Assembly: GCA_963662155.1 (NCBI GenBank) | Contig: OY759270.1 | Location: forward strand, 8,338,461-8,402,460 | Direction of reading: 5' to 3' | DNA: 64,000 bases | DNA from: Lamellibrachia columna | Taxonomy: Eukaryota; Annelida; Polychaeta; Sabellida; Siboglinidae | In this document: one piece after another, positions 21,231-33,200 of the stretch | Position numbering within the stretch: position 1 is the stretch's first letter | How the letters are laid out: each line of letters opens with the position of its first letter | The notes under the pieces: generated by a model | What the model saw: the letters and a program-made list of their open reading frames with translations, nothing else | What the model was told of the DNA's origin: nothing | Database searches by the model: none | Made by a program: the position numbers and the translations under genes

Positions 21231-24200
21231 TTTTCTTGGCATTCAACCATATATCAATTACCAATTGAAAGCTATTTCTTTGCATAACTCCAATGCTTTC
21301 TATAGCCAGGTACTCATTTATACAGCTCAGTGAACTGGAGCAACCTGGAGCTACCACCCCCACAATATGCTGGGGTAATGTGGAGCTACCACCCCCACAA
21401 TATGCTGGGGTAATGTGGAGCTACCACCACCATAATATGCTGGGGCAATGTGGAGCTGCCACCCCCACAATAAGCTGGGGAAATGTGGAGCTACCACCCT
21501 AACAATGAGCTGGGGTTATGTGGAGCTACCACCCCACAATAAGCTGGGGAATGTGGGGTTACCACCCTAACAATGAGCTGGGGAAATGTGGGGCTACCAC
21601 TCCCCACAATAAGCTGAGGCACTGTGGGGCTACCACCCTAATAATGAGCTGGGGAAATGTGGGGCTACCACCCCCACAATGAGCTGGGGAAATGTGGGCC
21701 TATCACCCCCATAATGAGCTTGGGCAATGTGGGGTTACCACCCCACAATGTGCTGGGGCAATGTGGGGGTTTACTTAACACCTGTCTAGTGCCCATCAGC
21801 TTCACTTAACAAATGCTTAGTGCTCCACTTAACAAAATGCTTACCCCCACCCCTAGTGCCAAATTGCTCCACATAACACCTGTCCAGTGCCTACCAGCTC
21901 CATTTAGCAAATGTTTAGTGCACACCAGCTCCACTTAACAAAATGCTTACCCCCCGCCCCCCGTAGTGCCCACCAGCTCCACTTAAGGTAGCTGAGTCAC
22001 CTAACTGTCATAATTTTTTCACAAAATGACATCACAAACAAATCGTCACAAACATGTCCGATTGTCTATAGCCACCCCAGTCACCTTAACACCAGTGATT
22101 TGCCTACCAGCTTGTAACACAGCGGTTCTCAACCTTTTTGCCTCCAAGGCCCCCCTGTGTCCAATACAAAATTCTAGAGACCCCCCACATAAAATATGGC
22201 ACCCCCGCCTTTTCGTTAAAATTATGTTAAAAGTTATTGTTTTTAAAATGTATGTGTTTATTAATCATTAAAAGAAAACGTGTTTGCTGTTGCTAGTGCC
22301 ATTACACTGCTTGTTAACTATTACTAATCAAACAAACAGATTTAAATGAAAGTATATCACTATGTCAGCTTATATTTACTGGCACTTGTTTTGAGGAGGA
22401 TGGACGTGTAATAAATTTGTCCATTTTCTTCTCCGTTTGGTTTGATGATGCACAGCACCAAAAAGTTAGCCGCAAAGCTCCACAATGAGCTGGGGCAATG
22501 TGGGGCTACCACCCCACAATGTGCTGGGGCAATGTGGGGGTTTACTTAGCACCTGTCTAGTGTCCATCAGCTTCACTTAACAAATGCTTAGTGCTCCACT
22601 TAACAAAATGCTTACCCCCACCCCTAGTGCCAAATTGTTCCACATAACACTTGTCCAGTGCCTACCAGCTCCATTTAGCAAATGTTTAGTGCACACCAGC
22701 TCCACTTAACAAAATGCTTACCCCCCCCCCCCCGTAGTGCCCACCAGCTCCACTTTAGGTAGCTGAGTCACCTAACTGTCATAATTTTTTCCTCATAACA
22801 TGCTAGGAACTATTGAACCAAACATCAACACCACAAATATTCACATGGCAATATTGTCGTATTTCACCAATCCATCCTTTAAAAAAGCAGTCCTTATTGA
22901 AATCCCCGACTTCTTGGAATTTACATTTATTTTCACTAACAACCATGAAACGTTCCCTAATTAAACATTAAAAAAAAAAGACATACGAAGCTGCAATTTA
23001 GCAAGTGAATGCACCTTGCGGCATTGTATGAAACTACAAGTCTTCACTGCATTGAATGAAGGGTTTGTGTCAGTTTGGGCTGTCATTTAACTTTGTGCTA
23101 ACATCTCCCTGGTCATGTAGCTGCTGTAATTCGTTCATGACTTCATGTTAACCAAAATAACTTGTGGGATCATCAGTGACACTGTCATACTTATATGTAT
23201 GTCATTTATTTGTTTGGGGATATTCTCAAAATTATATAAGCTGGCATTTTGTGGGTATTTTTTTTCATATTAAAAAATAAAACATCATTAAACATCACTA
23301 AATAAATGATAAATAAATTATAAATAAATAAAGTTGTATTAATATGGAGTATTATTTAAACTACAATTAGTGAAGGAATGGTTTAGTTTCTTAAAAACTT
23401 TTATTAAAACTACTCTATAGATGATATTCGCGATGCATGCGCATTAGCCCTATATTTTTGTATGTCCCACATCCATGGTTTCATTCTTAGTCAACAGGTG
23501 TCATGTGTTATAAGTAATGTCTATTGTATGACAGCAGATAATACAATGGACTACATACACATTTACCTAAGTAAAACAACCGGTTTCAAATAATAATAAC
23601 AAATATTAAATATATGCATGAACAATTTCAAAATCTTTTAAAATATCACATTGACATCACAAACGTATCGCAATGACATCACAAACAAATCGTCACAAAC
23701 ATGTCCGATTGTCTATAGCCACCCCAGTCACCTTAACACCAGTGATTTGCCAACCAGATCCATTTAACACATCTCCAATGCCCACCAGCTCCACGTAACA
23801 CAGCGGTTCTCAACCTTTTTGCCTCCAAGGCCCCCCTGTGCCCAATACAAAATTCCAGGGACCCCCCCACATAAAATATGGCACCCCTGCCTTTTCGCTA
23901 AAATGATGTTAAAAGTTATTGTTTTTAAAATTTGCCTCCAAGGCCCCCCTGTGCCCAATACAAAATTCCAGGGACCCCCCCACATAAAATATGGCACCGC
24001 TGCCTTTTCGCTAAAATGATGTTAAAAGTTATTGTTTTTAAAAGGTATGTGTTTATTAAACATTAAAAGAAAATGTGTTTGCTGTTGCTAGTGTCATTAC
24101 ACTGCTTGTTAACTATTACTAATCAAACAAACAGATTTAAATGAAAGTATATCACTATGTCAGCTTATATTTACTGGCACTTGTTTTGAGGAGGTTTGAT

Positions 24201-27200
24201 GATGCACAGCACCAAAAAGTTAGCCGCAAAGCTCCACAATGAATCCGCAAGAGCCGCTGCTTATAGTAGCACTTTGCGGATACACGGTGAAACTATTGCA
24301 AAAGCTTTGCGTTTAGTTTTTCAATCGTTATACGGCAGTAAATTTATGGTTTTGTTAACGTGATGTCTATATATGTTTAGTAGATACACGAGAAGTTTGG
24401 CGGCTATAGGTGGTCGCTTTCATAGTTAGGTCAGAAACTTTGATTTTGTTTTATTTTACCAGGTAATTTAAAACTATGATTTTCCCCTGCTATGTTGCGG
24501 ACCCAATGGCAGCTCTCTGCAGCCCCCCAGTGGGCTGAGGAGCCCCGGTTGAGAAACGCAGATGTAACACGTGTCCAGTGCCCACCAGCTCCACTTAACA
24601 CATGTCCAGTGCCCACCAGCTCCACTTAACACATGTCCAGTGCCCACCAGCTCCACTTAACACCTGTCCAGTGCCCACCAGCTCCACTTAACACATGTCC
24701 AGTGCCCACCAGCTCCACTTAACACATGTCCAGTGCCCACCAGCTCCACTTAACACATGTCCAGTGGCCACCAGCTCCACTTAACACATGTCCAGTGCCC
24801 ACCAGCTCCACTTAACACATGTCCAGTGCCCACCAGCTCCACGTAACACATGTCCAGTGGCCACCAGCTCCACTTAACACATGTCCAGTGCCCACCAGCT
24901 CCACTTAACACATGTCCAGTGCCCACCAGCTCCACGTAACACATGTCCAGTGGCCACCAGCTCCACTTAACACATGTCCAGTGCCCACCAGCTCCACTTA
25001 ACATTGAAGACATTGAGTGTGAGAATGAATACAAGACAGACCTGCCAATCATCCTGCAGAGAACCCTCCATGATAAGCAATGTGCCAGCATCCAGGGGGA
25101 CCTTCACACGAGGCATGTTAGAAAAGTCATCAGGGCGATCCTAAGTGAAGGAGACAAGCTGTAGATGTTACTGCACGTCACTGCACAAGATGTATATTAA
25201 AGTTTTTTTATATTTTTGCTCATACTAAGTAAAACGTCTAAAACTAATTCATCTGATCATTTTTGGTGAATTAGATATGTATAGTTATATTTTAGAAAAG
25301 CTTGCAGATACTGCCTGGAAACGAGGTTTTTAATTGAGTGAGAGAAAATTTTAAATGATTTCAGCGGGGTAAGGAATTAATTTCATACAATTGTTCGCAA
25401 CAACATGCATGTTTTCTATAATTGTTTCAAGTTACATAATCTTCGTCAAATGTTCATATTTCTTAATAAATAAATGTCCACGTTTATGATTCAAGTGGAA
25501 TTAAACACCCATTAACAGTTGATAAAATAAACATTATTCACTCCTAAGAAGAAACATTTCCACTCACTGCAGGTGGTTCCTTGCGTAGTTCAAACATGCG
25601 AGTGTCACCCAGTGAGATGGATGCGATGGATGGAGTCAGTCCCATTCCAGTCTCATTATCAGTGTGCCATGTCACGTGATCGTGACCATTACGGTACAGG
25701 TTGGCCAACACCGAGTTGAAACAGAGCCCGGTTGACTCCTCCAGGTGCTTCTTCAGTCGTTGCAGTACAGGGGGCCACTAATAAAAACAGCATGTTCTTA
25801 TATAGCGCAGTATTCGGATTGGTGAATGATGGAAAAATCAATCAATTTATGTATGGATTACTGAATAAAACATGGGTGTGCAAATGTTCATATTTTGTAA
25901 AAAAAATGCGAACTCAGACTTCAATTATGCTAATTAATCTGCAAAATATTTTAATATGCGAGCGCTTATAAGCAATATTTTGCTAAAGGATTTTAACATT
26001 TTGCTAATGAATTTTCACTCCTGATAATGGATTATCAAAGAATGGACTACCGAGGTTTCACTGTATGTAAAATAAAATCACGAGTCACCAGTTTCTGCCA
26101 CCAAGATGACATGGATATGACTGACAGGCATTTGATGATAGTATCTGGTGTAACAATAATAATTATATGATTAATCCAGTATCCGGTCCTTGGGACCTCA
26201 GACAGCACTTTACACGTCACCCCTGGCTGACTTGTTCATTCTAACACCAAAATGGCTTCTCTGTGAAGCATTAAGCCATGTTACATTACTGCACAAAGAC
26301 TATTCGTTCACATATATCCACCACTGTATAGCCATGTACTCATTTACAGCTGAGTTAACTGGGGCAAAGTGGAGTGAACAGAATTATCCAAGTTTGAAAC
26401 GGCAGCAAGAGGATTTGAACCCGGGGTTCTCTTGATTGTTCTAACCACTGCACCCCACACCACGAGTGTCATCAACTACCCAAACACAACAAGTGTCCCC
26501 AATTATGATCAAAGTCAGTCCCCAAACACAAGTCTCATGATTTTAACTTCTCTCTGCATGACCAATTTAATTTAAGTTTCGTTTGACATAACAGTAGTCT
26601 TGCATCTGTTACATGTCAGTTGTGTGGCAATGCTTCCACACCCCCCCTAGGGTTTACAATAACTTCCTGGCTTCAAACTATATACATAATATTACAGCTT
26701 ACTTACTATTACAGCTAATTGTATGTTTGTGTGGATGTGACATCAGTGACTCATGTTTGAGTGAATGTCATATCAGTGACTCGTGTTTGAGTGGATGTCA
26801 TGTCAGTGACTCATGTGTGAGTGATTGTCACGTCAGTGACTCATGTTTGAGTGGATGTCACATAAATGACTCATGTTTGTGTGGATGTCATGTCAGTGAC
26901 TCATGTGTGAGTGATTGTCACATCAGTGACTCATGTTTGAGTGGATGTCACACAAATGACTCATATTTGAGTGGATGTGACATCAGTGACTCCTGCTTGA
27001 GTGGATGTCACATCAGTGACTCATGTTTGAGTGGATGTGATATCAGTGACTCATGTTTAACCAGATGTCACATCGGTGACTCATGTTTGAGAGGATGTGA
27101 CATTAGTGACTCATGTTTGAGTGGATGTCACACCTGTGACTCATGCTTGAGTGGATGTCACATCAGTGACTCATGTTTGAGTGGATGTCATATAAGTGAC

Positions 27201-30200
27201 TCCTGCTTGAGTGGATGTCACATCAGTGACTCATGTTTGAGTGGATGTGATATCAGTGACTCATGTTTGACCAGATGTCACATCAGTGACTCATATTTGA
27301 GTGGATGTCACATCAGTGACTCGTGTTTGAGTGGATGTCACATCAGTGACTCATTTTTGAGTGGATGTCACACCTGTGACTCATGTTTGAGTGGATGTGA
27401 TATCAGTGACTCATGTTTGACCAGATGTCACATCAGTGACTTGTATTTGAGTGGATGTCACACCTGTGACTCATGTTTGAATGGATATGATATCAGTGAC
27501 TCATGTTTGACCAGATGTCACATCAGTGACTCATGTTTGAGTGGATGTGATATCAGTGACTCATGTTTGACTAGTTGTCACATCAGTGACTCATGTTTGA
27601 GTGGATGTCACACAAATGACTCGTGTTTAAGTGATGTCATAAGTGACTCATGTTTGAGTGTATGTCGTGGGTGACTCATGTTTTAGTGGATTTCATATAA
27701 GTGACTCATATTTGAATGGATGTCATATCAGTGACTCGTGTTTGAGTGGATTTCATATAAGTGACTCATATTTGAGTGGATGTCATATCAGTGACTCATG
27801 TTTTAGTGGATTTCATATAAGTGACTCATATTTGAGTGGATGTCATATCAGTGACTCGTGTTTGAGTGGATGTCAACACTTACATCATTATTTGCTTCGT
27901 GTGTCAAGCCAGCGTAGGAATACGGCAGAGGGCCAAACCACAGGGTCATTCGTGGCTGTAAGTATTTGACCCCATTCTGGAAAAAACTTGTTTGTCTCCA
28001 GGGCAGGTCATCCAACAGGGTTTGAAACATCTCTTCACTTTCTGCTTTGTCCAAGAAATTTGGAAACAGCTTCAGTCTAAAATAAATGATTAATACACAG
28101 ATATTGGGTTGGTTGGTCGGCAAAAAAAGTACCATATTGGCCAAGTGTATTTATATACTTAAAATAATTAAAATCTCAGCTGTCTGGAAACATGTGCCAT
28201 ATGATATGGTACCTGGTACACAAAATTATTTCAAATTTTAGCTGTCCTAAATTTTATGCAAGCGAATGAGATGACTCATGATATCATGTCCCGTGAATTA
28301 AACTACCCTTTATTTACGACATTCTTACCTAATTTTTCTATGCCATTGCATTCGTTCAATCATTCCACGTACAAAAGATATATATTCCTTTAACATATTG
28401 CGTTTCTGGGCATTTTTGCAGTCCAAATACCTGTGCGGATGTAGTGACCACTAATATAAGTTGCAATGTGGCACTACTTGGACAGAAAAAGTGCGCAAAA
28501 ACACAATAGGCTTGATGATGACCAGATGATCTTGACTATTGTTCATAATCATACTTTAGTTTCAAGAGTATATCATGAAGTTGACAAATACAATTGTATT
28601 TGAGAAAATGTCCAGGAGAAAGTTTTTTTTAGTTTTTTCGAAAACAAATATTGAGTTGGCAGACCTATAAACCAACTCATAAAAAATAAAAAGCCTAAAT
28701 AAAAAATACATTAATTATCGAGTAGAAATCGACTTGAAACTCACCTGGACACCCCAGATGGCTCGAGGCTCAGGTCATAAACCCCAGCTTTGCTACAACA
28801 ATCAATAAATTTTTTTTTAATGTATTGCCATTTTAGATATAATTTTTTTACAATTTTCACTTACAAAATTGGTTACATTTAAATGAAACAAAATGATATA
28901 AATTTAATATGCATTACACTTGATGCATGCACGCAAGAAAGTATACTAACCAAGCTTCATGAATGTTCTAGGTGTAACTAAATGTAATTTTTATGCACTG
29001 AACTAAATACGGTTGCATACGGTTCCTGCTAACATGTTAAACATATTTACAGGATTAAAGTAATAATTATTTGCATAGAGACCTATGTTTCTTCTAACTG
29101 AAACAGTGAGAATTATACATACAAGTAAGGGGAAATAAGTGATGAAACATTTTATTTGTATGAACTGTTTCTATCATGTGAAAATCAAGATGCAACTTTA
29201 AATCGTCATTACTAAATACATTCTGATGGTATTTCACAATGTAAAATGATGGGTCTAAGTGCCTACATCATGGGTGAAAATTAAGACGCAACTTTAAATC
29301 GTCATTACTAAAAATTCTGATTCATTCTGATGGTATTTCACAATGTAAAATGATGGGTCTAAGTGCCTACATCATGGGTCAGCCTACTTACTCTATCAAT
29401 CTTTCCTTCTCAACCTGTGCAACTTCCTGCAATGTGAGAAGATCTTATAGGCACACAGTTACTTATACTATGTAGCAGAAGAGTGTTAATTTTTTTTAAA
29501 CAGTTATACATGTCTCCATCTCTCAATAATTTAAGGGAACCCAGGTTCAAATCCTCTTGCTGCCGTTTCAAAGCTTGGACAAGTTCAGTCACTCCATATT
29601 GCCATAGTTCACTCAGCTGTATAAATGATTACCTGGCTATATGCAGTAATCAATATATGTGACTGATTAGTCTTCAAACGTACCTTTTTTACATTTGAAA
29701 AGTAATTTTACTTTTTACTTAAATTTATAATTTAGTATTTAATTAAGCCAAGTCAAGAACTACTTTTTAACCAGTTGTTTGCATCTAATCAATTACAAAA
29801 TATCCACATAGGCATAATTTTTTTGGCATTATCACCTATTCTCCTAAGTCCGGGCTGGGGTGAATTAAAAAATTAATTGGAATTATTCAATTCAATTCCT
29901 GAACTTGAATTGAAAAATTTTCACCAAGCGGAATTTGAATTTGAATTGAAAAATTCTGAGTAAGTTGAACTAGAATAGGAGGAAAATGACTTGAACCTAA
30001 TTTTCTTGTGCAATCTGGTTTTATTTCCATTCCAATGTGGTCCTCAATCCAACCCTAGAATTGTATATAAACTCTTTGTAGCAGCTAAACCTACATTTGT
30101 ACAACACATGAAGATCTGAGGTGAGAACATTTGTCCAAATTTTAACAAAGGGTCTGCGTGGCAATGTTACCATGTGGCAATTGGAAAAAAGAACTCAGAA

Positions 30201-33200
30201 GTTCTCCTCAAATCAGGGTGTGATGATCTTACTTTGAATTCAATACATTGTGGGTGCGCGGTGGTCGAGTGGTAGAGCGTCGGACTTTCGGTCGAGGGGA
30301 CCGGGGTTCGAAAGAACCTGTGGTAGAGCATCAGACTATTCAGTTGAAAGGACTTGGGTTCAAAACCACCTCCGCCGTTTCGAAGCTTGGGCAACTTCGT
30401 TTACCCCACTTTGCCAGTCTTTCGGAAGAGACAGTAAAAGCCATTGGTCCCTTCTATCTGGTGCCTATGCCAGGGCAAGTAAAAAAACCACACAAGGAAA
30501 TGGAAAATACCTGCTGTAGACTCACTAAATCTAGAGATGGAAAATTCTGAAAATAAACCACTCCTATGTTAGCTCAAGACAGGGCTGTTTGGAGTTAAAT
30601 GTCATAAGTCATAAGTAAGTCAATACAGGTTGCAGCTCGTGCTCTAAGATAACATTTGTTGTCTGCCTGCACAAAAAATTTGTGTGTGGTAGGAATGTGT
30701 AAAGCCATAGCCACCCCAGTGGAGTATCCCAACAATTAAGTAATTGGCTTGTTACTCCTACATTGTTTCATTGAGCAGGTATATCTGAAACCATAAAATG
30801 ATCAGCCTACTGGTCTTTTCATATTGTTTGAATAATGGCTCAGCCATTGTCTGTACATTGTTTACAATTACTAGCAGTTGGAATAACATGCAAACAAACC
30901 TGATATTGTATAAGTTTGCAGCAATAGACGTAATTGAAAAGTAATAGACTATTATCTATTACTTTATGATCCGTTACTATAACTTTTGAAAAAAGTTCCT
31001 CTATTACTATTACAGAAAAAAACATCTGTAACAATTACATATTACTATTATCCCATATGTTTGCGTTGGAAAAACTCCCATAGAATTAATTCGGAATTGG
31101 AATTGAATTGAAAGATTTGAGCTGGAATTTGAATTGAAGAAAATGAATTGGAAAAAAAATGAATTGAAAAAAAAATGAATTGAATTGGAAATGATTAATT
31201 AAACTGTCTAAACTGATACATGTCATCAGGGTTGAAAAAATGTCATGATTTTTTTTTTATTGGATTTTTTCTTATTTAAATTTTTTTTTTATTTATTTGA
31301 AATCTGGTATATAGATATTTATATATAGATGTTTATATTTATAAACTCTTTCAAACATGCTCTATTCAAATCGATTTGGGTACTTGTCTTAACAGAGGGT
31401 ACTTGATTTTTGCTTATATAAAGAAATTAGGTAATGTCCACAAGGCCTTAGCAGTGCTAATTATTGTTTGCTGAGAGGATGGATTAGCTCTGTGTACTCT
31501 ATGGGTCAACTGTGAGTCAACATACTGAATTGATAACAACTAGCACAAGCTCTAAGTGGACTTTAACTCAGGGCTTCTGACTTGAAGATACTTCCTCTTG
31601 AAGACAAGCTTCACTGCATTCAGAAAGGGAATAGCTCAAACATACACAGTTAATGTCATAAAACATTTGACTATCAGGCTATCTGGTGACAATACAACTA
31701 CACAAGTGTGCGCACATTGTGCTTTTATATTAAAAAACAAACAAAACTTTGTTGATCTCGATGTTTGTAAACAATTATTTGTGTTAAATTCATATAAATC
31801 AGCGATTAAAAAAATCCGAAATAAAAAATCATACATCGATTATTTTTATATTTTTTGGAGTGATTTAAATCAATGATTGAAATCAAATGATTTAAATCAA
31901 ACAACCCTGCATGTCAAAATGTGACTGCTAGTTGTAGCTGCCTGTGGCTCTGGCACTCTGTGAGATTACCCTGGCCTGAGACTTTGCACACTGACTTGGA
32001 CCTTGCACTCGGTTGCCTAGGCCGGCCTAGGCCTAGCCTAGAGGAGTCAGACCACAGTTGAAAATTGCATTGGTGGCCATGTTAACGTTTTGTTAGATTA
32101 TAAGAAAACGTGACCACTAAAAATTCTGAAACTTTTTCACAGCAACTGCCATCATCTCTTTGACATGCTGACCAAGTTTTAGCAAAAACACATACCTCCA
32201 GCTCTTTTAAAACGCCCCGACGTGCGATGCCCATCAATTTTGACAAAAATAGCCTTGTATTCATGCGCCCACGTGGCCCCTAGCAGAAAAATTCCCATAA
32301 ATCCCTCCGCCTTTTAAACTCTCATAAAAATGCACCATTTCACAGCCAATAGCTTCTACAAACAAACCTGTGAATATGCCTGCTTAATTGCACTTATGTC
32401 ACATCACATGAATTCTTTAAATTCACATATCGCAATTTAATACGCCCTACATTCGTGTGAAACAATAAACAGGAAGGTCAACTGTGGTCTTACCCCAAAT
32501 AGGGAATTTTTTTGTTTCAGAAAGTGTCAAATTTGATATCAAGTTTCGGCACAGTGTATATGTAGACACATTATGGAACACTCATACTTGTCAAGTCATT
32601 ATTATTTGTTTGACAGCCAAGTCTAAACAATGCTTTGTCCGTATTATTAGCTGAAAACCAGTCACATAATTTAATTATAGGTCGATTTTGACACTTGATA
32701 AATCATAGATCATGTACACTAGATTTACATAGCACTGCGAACCAATGAAGCCTGCTTACTGTCCCTTTGAATATACTAATGAGTTTATTTTTAAATTAGT
32801 ATTCATATAATTGCTTGATTTTAAACCAAACGTGGCATAACTTTGTAAGAAAATTGGAAATTTTTCACATTTAACAGGATTTAGGGTAAATTCCAATGAT
32901 TCAGGTTTGTCCAATTTTATTGTTTATGTGACTGCTTTCATACTTCTAGTTAATAAGATACAAGGCGAACGGCTTGATTTCGATACGCCACCATAAAAGG
33001 GTATCACATGACCAGATGCCAGTCGCGGCCAGATTTGAAAATGCTGATCTACGCAGTGCTTCCAGTGGGTGTGACACAACCAAAATACAACTATTCTGTC
33101 CAAATTTGTTACACAATGTTGCTAACGCACTGGGCCACAAGACAAATATCACCAATGATCGCTCTAGTCCAAAATGGTTACCTGTTCCGTCACATACTTA

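Noticed and set aside
26613..27969. 353-codon Cys-rich frame as a secreted protein gene
   Set aside because: It is explained by a 30-bp repeat period; no signal peptide, splice structure or homologue is seen. Kept only as a curiosity.
30251..30312. A tRNA gene
   Set aside because: The A and B boxes are those of a SINE head; the sequence after the B box does not close an acceptor stem and the same body follows in other copies.
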